NCBI GenBank assembly: GCA_030062745.1
Contig: CP099846.1
Location: 21,258,621 to 21,322,620, forward strand
Direction: 5' to 3'
Length of the DNA: 64,000 nt
Origin: Capitulum mitella
Taxonomy: Eukaryota; Arthropoda; Thecostraca; Pollicipedomorpha; Pollicipedidae
In this document: positions 23,901-35,900 of the stretch, one piece after another
Position numbering within the stretch: position 1 is the first letter of the stretch
How the letters are laid out: each line of letters begins with the position of its first letter
The notes under the pieces: generated by a model
The model's input: the letters and a program-made list of their open reading frames with translations, nothing else
What the model was told of the DNA's origin: nothing
Database searches by the model: none
Made by a program: the position numbers and the translations under genes

Positions 23901-26900
23901 AGCTTGAGGGCATATTTCTCCAGCGCCGGTTGGCATTTCACAACCTGAGACATCTAAAGAAGTTGGAGTTTGCCCAGAACTGTTTATTGTCACATTTATT
24001 GCACATACTATTGCACCTGTTGTGCTACATTTTCGCAAAGATCAAGGAACAAAACATGGTCAAACCCAAAAGGCTTATTTTAACATAGGTAGGGAAAAGT
24101 GGGTGTATTGTGCCCTCCTAACTAATTGCGCCCACCTCCATTCCCGCAAGCCTGCCATATTCTTTAGTCTGCTCTATTTGAAAACTGAATCGTTGCCACC
24201 AGGACGTTTTTCGGTGTCAGCGCTGGGAGAACGGAGGTAAGCTGCGCAATCCATGCTCTCTGATAAAATAATGGGTTTCTTAAACTATGTTAGCTTCTTT
24301 TATCGCGGTGACAATAAAGTTTGATAACATGTACGACATTCGAAGTGTACTTTCTGAAACATAGACACGATTGTTTGTTATATTCATGTAAAACCTTCCC
24401 ACGCATGAGAAAGTTCTCGCTGGTTTCCGCGCTGCTAGGACAGATACCATAATCTGAATTGCGCGCATGACAAATGCGCCACTGGGGCGCAATTAGCAGA
24501 ACGCAGTGGAATGTGGCTGACCGCAATACGACTTGGATTGTAAGCCATTTGCATTTACTTTTTCAGACAACACGAAACCTTTCAGCTGGACTGAAAGCAC
24601 GCTTCAGCTTGCTGTTCGGGATGTAAAGGCGGCCACGTTAATAAAAAAGGCGGGCAAGGTGTACAGGTACGTTTTTTGGTCATTGGTGCTGAGGACCTGG
24701 AGGTGGATGAAGGAGCTAACATACTTGTGACCTCGAATGAAAGCCTGTAAAGAATTCATATAAAAATCATGTAGAAGTGTGAGACTGTTTTGCTTTTATT
24801 TAGCGCTCCTGAAACTTTCGGTGGCACCCAGAACCTTTCAAGTACCCTAACACTTTGGATAAAGTGAGAACGTCAGGTCCAGGAAAACGTAGGACCCCAT
24901 AAATACCAAGTATAATCCCAAACCCACGATATAATATCCCGTCCGAAACATACCGCCTTCTCACGGAAGAGGAAGGGGAGGATAGATACTAGCCTTTTCG
25001 TACTCCGCAAGTTTTGCGACATTCATTACGTACGCGTATGTCCGTTGCATGGAAAGCATCGGCCTGAATTTCCAAATTTCCCCCTCCCTCCCCTCCAGTT
25101 TTTAACTGGGGCGCGCCCGTTTGTCTCATTGCTAAGGAGCCTCCTGGAGCTGTCCTAAACCGCTATCACTAATAGTAGTCCTAATCTAGATTTTCCCCTT
25201 CCCATACTATCTCATGAACCATCTATCGAGACCACGCCTCTTAACGAGTGAGAAACTCGAACGGAACTCCGCCCGCTTCCCAAAAAGGGCGAGAACATGT
25301 CTTTCCTTCCGCCCACAAAAAAGAGTTACGGGCATACATGCTGGACATGTCGAACACCGTCTATGGTGTGACAAACGCTGAATTCAGAAAGATTGCGTAT
25401 CATGTTGGGAACACATGCAACTTGATCATCCTTTTCATAAGTCCTGGCGCATGGCCGGAACAGACTGGTTGCAAAGATTTCTTGCATGGCAACCCAGTTT
25501 TGCAACACGTTCTCCAGAAGCAGCCAGCATTGCGACGCTGGCTTCCTTCCAGTTGTTCTTCGGCAACATGTGCAGTTGTTCTCCAACAACATGAAGATCC
25601 TGATGAATAAGCACCTTTGTAAGCCATGAAGGATTTATGACGTCGATGAGGCAGCCATTTCAACTGTGATGTCTCCTTTTTACAGAAAAGAGACATCACA
25701 GAAAGTCGTCGCATGAAAAGGGAGGGCGACAAGTGGGGGTCGTTAAGGGCACTCAGTGGAGCCAAAACACGACGGCCATATGTTGTTACAATGGTCCTCT
25801 ATAGAACGGCAAATGTTGGTTCGGATTCACAGAATTCCGCGGAACTAGCACGATTCTTAGTTAGTTTTGGCCCCGAAAAAAGCAAAACACGAGATCAAAA
25901 GTTGCACAGCGTTTTCTGTACTGAAAATCGCAGGTGCCTATCTTCCATCGATGGAATACATACATTTTTAATCATTTGTTTCTTTGCAGTGCATAAAGTG
26001 GGGATAGTAGCAGGGTATGCCATGCATCGTTGAATGTGATGTGATGAACAATGACAAAACTGAGCGATAAACAAAGGCACATTCATTCATTTGTCAGTCT
26101 AACTTCGCCATTGGGACGCATTTGAATGCCATTTGCGCCACCCCGTGGATCCAATTAACAACGAATTTCGGGAACTATTACCTTCTGAGGGCTTACAGAA
26201 ATGGACTGCCAAGAACAGACAGCACGTTTCTGAGAAATATTTCGACCGCAATAATGTAGAGTAGTGATTGATCTATCGTAAAAACACAAACTTTGCTTCT
26301 GGTACTCAGCCCTATTTCCCACATAAAGATAATCGCATGGTCGCATCGAATGGAAAAATTGAAAAAAAAAAAAAAAATCGATAATCGAAAAAGTGACCCA
26401 TATCTGAAAGCCGTAACATTTCTGCAACCAGATGTACTGCCCGCATTTTTCCATGACGATCTGTCACCGAGCTATGGGCAATGTCCGATGCAATGTCTGA
26501 GCCTACCAAATTTCAACCAAATCGGATGTGGTCGGGGAAATTTGTGCGATTTCACGTGGAATGACCCCTCTGCAGTGCGAATGCATAGTCACTCTCGCAC
26601 CATGACATCATGCATTCTTTCCAAGTGCTTGGCTTTCCGATTAGGCTTAGATTCACATTCTGATTCTGCGATTAACTTCCCGAAAGGCGGAGAGGATCTC
26701 AAATGTTTTGAGTCAGCTGGCAGGCAGACATAATCAGGAGATGACACCATAGGCGATGGTCTCCTGATTCGTCGTTGGCGTTTAAGGACGTTGGAAAGGT
26801 AGTCATGTCGTTCAAATCAGTTACACATGTGTTGTGTGTCGATTAACTTCGTATGTCAAGAACACGGCATTCGGGACGGAAATGCTTTGTTATTGTCCCA

Positions 26901-29900
26901 ATGAATGGCGATTCTTCACGACTGTCGAGGATTTCGTCTGATGCGGAAGTTACTGAAACTGAGACTGTGGGAACGATTATTTGATATTTCACAAAGTTTC
27001 AAGACATGTCGCGTCATATTGTTTTGCAGAAAGAAGCATGTGTCAAGAAGTCTGTTAAAAATTGTATTTGAAGAAATAAATCGGCGAAGGAATGTCAAGG
27101 AACGTTTTCTTCGTTTCCGTCAACTGCAGCTGAATTTTCCCATTTACAATTCACAGGGGGAAATGTTTTTGATGTGTACACTGAAAAAAATTACACGTCG
27201 ATTTAATTATTTTCGAAGTGTTGTGAATAGAGTAGGTTTGGTGTTATAAAAAAACCGAATATTTCAGCACAACTTGATATACATTCTCAATGGGATCAGT
27301 CTCTGCCGAAGGCACATTAAGCTGCGCCGATTGATTGATATTGGGTTTAGAGGCGTGCCTCGACCTATTGGTCATTATGCGCCGCCAGTGAAGTCTGTGT
27401 GAGCTAGTTACGTTAAAGTGTATGTGGCGATTTTAAAGATGGCGCAAGTGTTTCATTTAACGTTATAGGGTGAAAGAGTGATGGTTACAAGTGCTTTTTC
27501 GTTGGGTTGTATGTGTGTGAGCGAAATTTAGATGCCGCTTATAATATCGCCATGGTGTGGGGCCTCCGAAAAGCGGGGACAAGACGCGCAGGGGAAAGAG
27601 GAAGGGAGTCGTCGCCTTTACTTCTGTCAGGTACGTTACTTTTAACCCTCCTGAAAAGCAAGAAATTTAGGTTATGCTTTACGTCTGGTTTTGCCAAGGT
27701 GCCCGCAATGGCCTACTCCTCACGAAGAGCACCGAGGGGTCTTTATCGTGCAGGCTAGGAGGAGATTGCCCACACCGCCTCTCACGCTGGCTAAGCGTTC
27801 ACCCTCTCACGCCGGGTGTTGCGGAAGAAAGGAAGGCGTGAGAAGGATTTGCAGTGTTGTGTAGTGGATATGTCGTGTAGTGTAACGGTGCTGCCTGTTG
27901 GTGGCTTGAGCGGGTAGGTCGCGCGGTCCCCATGGCTACCTCTGTGCGCGCGGGCGGGCCCGGGACAGATTGACCAATAAATAAAATGCGCGATCCTGGC
28001 CAAGTTCCCGTGAGGCAGATCACCGATACTGGTAGTCTGTGGTACTGTTTGTTGTCGGGCAGATGTTGTGTTAGAGTTTTCCTGCTAGGTGTGTGTCATT
28101 TAGATATCTGAATAGTAGTTGCAGCAGGTCCGGGTGCTGGTTACCCACGAGGGTGCTCAGGGTGAGCTGAATTTTCATTTGTTGGTAGAAGGCCTTAATG
28201 GGTCGTCTTTGTGCTTCAAAATCCCTACATTTTAGCAGGTCACCTACGTTATGTGGTGTGCTGCAGGTGTTACATTGTGGAACTTGGTGAGAGCCGTCCT
28301 CTAAGATTAGTTGTGTGTATTTTGTGCGACCCGTTCTAAGTCTGGTGGGGACGACTTTTTGACGCCGGCACTTTTGGTCTGAAGTGTCTCAGGCGCCAAG
28401 TGTGGGTTTGATGCCGTACAGGTATCCGTGGTGGTTTTGTGTCCAGTTCCTCTGTTTGTTCTGAAGGATGTGTTGTTGCAGGACTGCTTTGCAGTCGTCC
28501 AGTGGGAATTTTATGTCAAAGCATGAGTCGAATGCTAGTGATTGTTTCGCAATCTGGTCTGCTCGCTCGTTGCCTCTGATGTTTGCGTGTCCCGGTATTC
28601 AAAGGAATGAAATGTTGTTTACGTTAGGGGACACTTGCTATTGTATGCAATCAATGATGTAGTGTGATGGATCGGCCGTATTGCCGATGGCTTGAACTAC
28701 TGATTTTGAGTCGGAGCAGACAACTACGTTACCCATATTGTCTGATTGCCATGCGAATGGCTATCAGGATGGCCATGGCCTCTGCAGTGAAGATCGATGT
28801 CTGGTCTGGGAGGCGGTTGCCGAGTTGGAAGCCAGGCGATGATAGTCCAAATCCGACTTTGTCGTCAATTTTGGTCCCGTCTGTGTATATGAATGATTTG
28901 TGGTTATTGACAGTGGTGTACTCGTGGAACTTGGCGAGTATTTCGGTTTGTGTTACGTCCGTTTTTCATTCTGTGAGAAGGTATTCTACGATGGGTGGCT
29001 TGTGAATCCAGAATGGCCTGAGGGGCGATCTGGGTGCAGTGGGCGGTACGACAAACTTAAGGTCTGCCAGGGCCGTGCTTATTTGAACGTGAAATGGTGG
29101 TCGTTTGCGTGCTGCACGGCTCTTGTCCAATCTGTCGTGTTTGAAGCAAGACTGTGCCGGATGGTTTTCCGTGGTTTGAACTGTTGTGTAGTACCGACGC
29201 AGTTGTTGTGTTCGCCTGGTCTGTAGTGAAGGGATGTCCGCGTCGGCCAGAAGGCTGACGATGGGAGTACAGTGCAGTGCTCCAGTGGTTGTTCGAATGC
29301 TGTGGTTTTGTACGGTTTCGAGTTTTTGTGCTAGAGATGGAGAAATGTTGTTGAAAATGAAGGTGTTGTATTCCAGAATGGGTCTGATGATGGCCTTGTA
29401 GAGTCTGAGAAGTGTTTGTCTCCACCCCAGTCTGTTCCTGAAGGGCAGCGGAGGATGTTGATGCGTTTCGCGCATCGCTTCGTGACGTTTTTGATGTGTT
29501 GATGGAATGTCAGTTTCTCGTCTAAGGGGATGCCAAGAAATCTCAAGCTTTTGACCTGTTCTATGGCTTCGCCATGGATGCGCAGGTTGAGTTTTTGTGG
29601 TCCGGTAGCGCGAGCGTATGCAACTACTGCGGATTTTTCGGCGGACAGGGTTTATTATATATATTAGATATATATATATATATATATATATAAATATAAT
29701 AAATTTCTTATCCCCATTTCTTACACCACTTTGCAATGTGGTCTAGTCCGGATTGTACGATGTTTTCGGCTTTTAGAAAACAGTGGTTAGTAGCCCAAAT
29801 GGCCACGTCGTCCGCAAAAAGTGAATAGTGTGCTGCTCTGCAGTGGAAATCGTCAAACATGTCGTTGATCATGATGAGAGAGTGTTGGTGAAATGACGCT

Positions 29901-32900
29901 TCCTTGTGGAAGGCCCTGGTCCTGTGCTCCATTGCTGGACGTGGTGCTGCCGCATCTGACCTTTACTGTCCTACCCCAAAGGAAGTGTAGTAGTAGTGCT
30001 CGGTGTCCGCGTAAACCTAGATTGTAGAGTTTGTGTGCAAGTGCGGACTTGTGGACTCGGTCGAATGCGGCCGTAATGTCTAAATATGCCGCTACTGTTG
30101 TGCGTTTATAGTTGATTCCGTGTCTGATGTCGTGTACTATGCGTATGAGATTGTCTGCGGTGGACTTGTGTTTCCTGAAGCCGCACTGGTGGTCGTCGAG
30201 CAGGTTTTTATTTTCCAAAAAGTGTCGGAGGCGTGTGTTTACCATGCGCTCGACGAGTTTACTGGCACAGCTGGTGAGAGATATTGGCCTGTATCCTTTT
30301 GGTTGAGTGTGGTCCTTTTTGGGCTTGGCCAAGGGATGATTATATTTTGCCGCCAATTTGGCGGAAAAGAGTCGTTTAAGAAGAGATGGTTAATGGCCAT
30401 TAACAGGTACGTTAAGGAAACTTTACTCAAAGTGTCTGAAAAGTTGGTAATGAATGTCGTCCGGCCCAACCGAGATGTTGCCACTCTTGCTGAGGGCAAG
30501 GCGTAATTCATGCATTGTGAGTGGTATGTTGTATATTTCAGTATTTGTTGACTGAATGTTTGCGTTTGCCGCGAATGTTTGAAGTGAGGTTGTTAGTGTT
30601 GTGTCGTATGTGTGGTTTGCAGATACGTTGGTGTAATGAGTTTTGAAGTGTTCCACGACGTCGCCAGCTTCTGTGCTGCGCTGACTGTTTATTGCCAGTT
30701 ATGGAAAGGGACCTGGCGGAGGGCGTTTTAGGTGAAAGCGTTTCATGAGGGTCCAAATGGTGTCTGTGGGTGTAAAACGATTGAATGTGGATGCGTGTTC
30801 TTGTGTGTGAATGTGGATGCCAAGATGATCTCCTCGCTCCACGTATGGTTGAGCGACAGTGCTTTTGCTCGACAGTGCTCCAGGAGATGTGCTTCTCACA
30901 TTACCCTTTTGTACCGCTTCAGAGCTCTGCGCCGTTTCGCGATCGCTTGCTGGCATTCCGGGGTCCACCAAGGCGCTGATGCCTTACTTCTGGGTTTTTC
31001 AGATTTTGGGGCGGTGGCTTGTGCTGCTGAGCTGGTGGCTCCTAAGACCTCACTTATGGTGTGGTCTGCTGAATTTACTAATGCGACGTCCACCATAGCC
31101 TCGTATTTTGGCCAGTCCGCCCTTTTCAAATTCCATGTGGGTGCGTGAAGTTTTGTATCGTGGATTGTGCCGGAGCTGAGCTTGATGTGGATTGGGTAGT
31201 GGTTGTTCAGCCCGGGTCGTCCTCTACGGACCATTCAAAAGCTGTGCCGAAATACCTGAGCTTATGATAGCACCGAATCCGTTTTACTCGCGTTAGCTCC
31301 AAAACATCCCAATCAGCCAACATGTGCCGAAAATGTAATTATGGACTTGAAAAGCGCGTTAAATTCACGATAAAGGAAAGTTAATGGCGCCCATAAAAAC
31401 CAACATTTTCCTCCATGACTGGACATTTCCGAAAACTAATGAGGAAGAGTCCCTGCTTTCCACCCACTGCAATTGGCTTGATGTTAGAATTTATGGAAAT
31501 GGGTCTTAGAACCTGTTAACGTCATAGAAACTCTAGCATTGCCAGCCTCTCGTAAGCAAAAATGTGATTTTACCTCGTGTCGAATTTTACCCAGTTGTCG
31601 AACACAAATATATTTTTGCCATTCATTTTTCTCCTAATCGTGATAGAACAATGAAAAATCAAACGTGTAGCACTTGTCCTTTTGGTTCAAATCATCTTAT
31701 TTCATTCGTTCAGATCAACCTGAGGCCTGTCATGTCAAAGGGAAGGCGAACACTCTATCGTTGTCCGTCTCCGCTGTCATACTGGTGGCAGTTTTATGAC
31801 GTGGGCGGAAAAGCACTCCTTTGTATGGACCTGGTTTTAATATGTCAACATGTCAATCGTTGCACTCAGTGACTGCTTTTCTCTTCAGATCAAGGTCAGG
31901 TCATTGAGAGGCCAAAAATCATTAAGAACTTTTGCTACCGTTCTAGTGCCGAAAATACTTTGGAAATTTCGGGCTCTTGCAGCAGACCGTTCACAGGCAG
32001 TCTACGAAAGACATGATGGGTGACAACCATCTAATTCCGCGACGGTGGGAAGCAACCGTCCCATGATCCGGCGAGCGTTAAAATACCGACATAACTTGCA
32101 ACGAAAGAAAATGATTTACATGTATAACGCTGAGTTACAGTAGTGGCATATATCTCCCAGGCTCCTTTTCGGTCGCTGTAGGGCTAGTGCATTTTTTAAA
32201 GTTTTACAGTTTTGTACATATGTACCTATATTTATCTACGTTTTTACATAAAGAAAGTTTTATCTTCCTTGTTATTTCTTGAAGGTCTGAAAAGCTTTGT
32301 CAATGTTATGGAAAAATACATGCAAGTTTTGAGTAGCTGCTGTAAAAAACGATGATAATATCAATATCATGAATACAGCACTTCATAACGTAAGGGAGGC
32401 GATGGTGTCTTTCATGATTTTCCAAAACTGGTACGAAAGTGCATGGAAATAAATTATCTACAAATAGTTCTTGCTTAACTAACTTCAAGAAGCGCTTTAA
32501 CAGTCTTCAGCCATGAACAACGTTCCGACTTCTGCTTCGAGCTGGATGAATTAAAGACATACAGAAACGTTCTGGAGCGGTCCTGGCGGCATCGGTCCTC
32601 CTCGTCGATACAGGCTTTCCTCTCGGACGGATGTCTGAGTAACTCGACCATCCGTGCCCAGTTTTCGGCGGTTCCGGCCGTCGCCAGCGGCGGCATGCTC
32701 TTTATCGATCCCGGCCGGATGTGACGTCACGCGACGAGCAACAGCACAGAGGTGCGGCCTTCGTGGGGCGCGCCGGCGTCGCCACCTCGCCGCGCCGGAC
32801 CTGGCGGACACGGAGCCGACACGAGCCGGACAGGGAACCGGACACGAGCCGCTCACAAGCCGGACACGGGGCGGACAGGAGCCGTTTACGAGCCGGACAC

Positions 32901-35900
32901 GAGCCGCTCACAAGCCGGACGCGAGCCGTGCACGAGCCGGACACGAGCGGAACAAGGAGCGGACATAAGCTGGACACGAGCCGAACAAGAGCCGCACACG
33001 AGCCGGACACGGAGCGGATCGAGCCGGAAGCAAGCAGGACACGGAGCGGACACGAGCCGGACAAGAGCCGTACACGAGCTCGACACGGAGCGGACATGAG
33101 CCGGAAGCAAGCCGGACACGGAGCCGGAGGCGAGTCGGACACGGAGCCGGACACGGAGCGGACGCAGCGCGAACATGGAGCGGACACGGAGCGGACAGCG
33201 GCCTGCAGCAGCCGACGTCACTGTCCGAGGTTCTGGCGCAGGGTCGAGCAGTATGGCGACAAAGAAATCTCACGAAGTTGGCGCAGACGAGCAAAGTTGC
33301 GGCGACCACGCGGTGAGTAGTGCGGACTGGGCGGAACGCCGGCGACCGGTCGCAACTTCCCGAGCCGGGCGGAATCCCGCGAATGGAGTGGAATCCCACG
33401 GAATGGCGGGAATCCTTCCAAACAAGAGGAACGCCGCCCACCAAGCAGAGCGCCGCGAACTCCAGCAGGATCCCGCCTATCGATCGCCGCCTGGCGAACC
33501 ACGCGTGAACCGCCGCCAAAGGGGAATCCTTCTGACCGCGCGGAATCCGACCGGGCGAGGGGACTCCTCCGACCAAGCCGAGGCCGTCTGACCAGGCCGG
33601 ATCCCGTGAACCGGTCGTAATCCGTGAAGGGCGTGCGGCCGGCGGCCGACGGACAGACAATCAATGGCAGCCGCCGGCTGGGCGGCGGAAGGCTGTACTG
33701 CCGCCCGCCGCCGCTGTCTCATGGTCGATCAATGGCAGGGAGCAACACTGGCGCCACCCCGCCCCCCTCCCCCTCCCCCCGACAGCAGGACGGAAGCCAG
33801 ACGGGGAAGGGCGTCTGGGGCGTGCCGATGACTCACGGCTCTCGAACAGGCTCCACCGCCGGCCTATTGTACTTCCCGGCCAGTGAGCTGGAATTCCCAC
33901 TTGCTAGCTGGGGAGACATTCGACCTTAGTTTTCATGAGATACGTTGTAGTATAGCTACGGATACAGTACGGATGGATTGTGGTACAAACATGTCATTTT
34001 TATGAAATTTAATGTAGCTGTAGTTTAGACTGGGAGATAGTTATGCATCGTTAGTATAATACGATATAGTTAAAGTATTTAAGGGAGGGGGACACGGTGC
34101 CCGGTAACCCCCCCCCCCTCTGCCGCGTATGCATGCATATAGGTAAATGTTTATCCTGTCCTCTGTGGTAACCATTACGGCGTTACCGAAATTTGCAGAA
34201 CATAGCAATGAAGTGGAGTTCTGACGTTTTTGATCTACTCCCGATTTCTTCCATGTTACCTATCTCTTAGACAAAAATGTGCACACGCAACAGAGTACGG
34301 TAGCTCACAGTTCTGACCACGTCATCTCATTTACATTTAAAAGAAAACCGATGTTTCTGACTTGCTTGATGTACGGCTACATTTCCGAAGAACGTCTCGC
34401 TTGGTAATAATGCGTTAACATTTTACCCATAAAACCAGTAAACCATTTTTGGCTTGCATGCAGATGACGTGAGGATCCCAAGAATGACAGCTAACCAAAG
34501 GATCCTGTACTCCTTTCAAGCGGAACTGCTCTTCTGGTGTGCCCAATTTATGCATGCTTTTGCAATCACAACAAGTTTAATTAGGATGGATTCCACGCAT
34601 TACTGACTGCAGTAAGCAATGCGGTACAGCAGGGGCAAATCCCTTCCCTTCCCACGGTCATAATAACCTCCCAGTAGCTTAAGACGAGCACAAGTCGATG
34701 CGAGCACGAGCGAATGAACCGATTCCCCGCAGGAAAGCCACCAGCCAACGCTTTGCGCTGGCCGCCAGCCGCCGAGGCGAGAAGAGCCGCGGCTGAACTG
34801 GGGCAGGCGCCGTCCCGGCGCGTCGTCTGGCGCGCCACGGAGCAGCACAATGCTCGGCCGCGACCCCGCGTCGGCCGTCTGGGGCAGCGGCCACCCGCCG
34901 ACGGTCGCCCGCCGCCGCCGACGGCCGCCGACGCCGGCACAAAGCGTGCAGAGCCGGCGCCGCCGGGCCCGGCCGCCGCCCGGCGCGGCCCGGGCTCGCG
35001 GGAGCGCCGTCTGGCGGCGGCGCTCTGTCGAGGTGCCCGCACTGGACCGGACCGAACATTTGTGCTGGAGATTTTCACTCCTTGTGATGAGCTTGAACAA
35101 TATGACCGGTGTCCATGGCCTGCGACGGTGAGTGGTATTACTATGGCTCGGTTAATGCGCGCGCCGTTGTGACACAATACTGTCACGGTACTGTGTCAGG
35201 CTCACTGAACGCCCATTTAGGCATTTCCAACACCACGCACCATGGAGAAACATGGCTGCATCGGCTGGGAAAAGAAGGTAAACGTGTGGTTCTTGGATCC
35301 TCGGTCGACTAATTGCCCTTGAAATATTTGAGTCTTACAGTCTTCCGACCCTCGACCCGTCATGTGTCGCCATTTTGGGTTCAGTCATCCACTGACCCGT
35401 CCACATATTCAGTGTAAAGCTTGATGTCCATCGTATCACACTCCTGGGTGCAGGAACCGGTTTTGGAATGTTGAAAAACACCAGTTGGGAAGAAAAGGAA
35501 AAACACTTGGAAATCCTACCATCCGGATTCAACCGTTTCTTCTAAACAGACCGGGATGGATGTCCGTGGATGCCCCGGCATCCAGGCATTTGCGATTTTG
35601 GATAGCGCGAAACCAGAAGAGGCATGCATTCGAAGCTTTCGACATGTCTGCGTGTCTGCATGTCTGCATGCCAACAGTCTGCGCTGGGGTTGGTTTCTAG
35701 TAGTTAGTGGGAAGTGAGCAGTGCGTTTTAGGAAGCTGACGAATGAGACGTCATAGTATTGGTGTCAACCACACTTAAGAACGTGCCCCATAAGGTTGCC
35801 GGTGTTCCATGTCCTGCGGAGACTCCTCCACGCTCACGCCGGTGAGAAGCCCTGGACCCGCGTCCTCACCTGTGAGCGTCAGCACCGCCGACGACGCGAC

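Larger units (their letters stand above)
27800..31240 (-). mobile_element. 5'-truncated non-LTR retrotransposon (LINE, I-like, with RNase H)
   Basis: Reading along the minus strand from about 31240: the end of an endonuclease domain ([11 protein letters not shown]), a basic connector ([20 protein letters not shown]), the reverse transcriptase (30.66-29.7 kb, see separate entry), the thumb region ([20 protein letters not shown] at about 29.5 kb), and an RNase H domain ([15 protein letters not shown] … [10 protein letters not shown] at about 28.9-28.75 kb). The 5'UTR, ORF1 and most of the endonuclease are missing. The RNase H domain after RT points to the I group or a relative rather than Jockey or CR1. 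The 3' end lies between about 27.8 and 28.08 kb and is not sharply visible. Confidence 0.85.
21122..35869 (-). other. Intron 5 (14748 bp), repeat-rich
   Basis: The longest intron of the transporter gene, with donor GTGAGG at 35869 and acceptor gtgtttcag before 21121. It contains a fold-back element (22305-24066), a truncated LINE (27.8-31.24 kb), a CpG-rich tract with a minisatellite (32.55-33.9 kb) and a second GC-rich block (34.7-35.07 kb). 24.1-27.7 kb shows a poly-A run (26359-26376) and no other feature. 31.25-32.5 kb and 33.9-34.6 kb show nothing recognisable. No exon of the transporter seems to be missing, since exons 5 and 6 join in phase with no gap in family alignment. Confidence 0.8.

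Noticed and set aside
32702-33664. Frames of 161, 199 and 250 codons in intron 5
   Set aside because: They run through the roughly 12-bp minisatellite and a second GC-rich repeat; simple repeats keep the frame open by chance.
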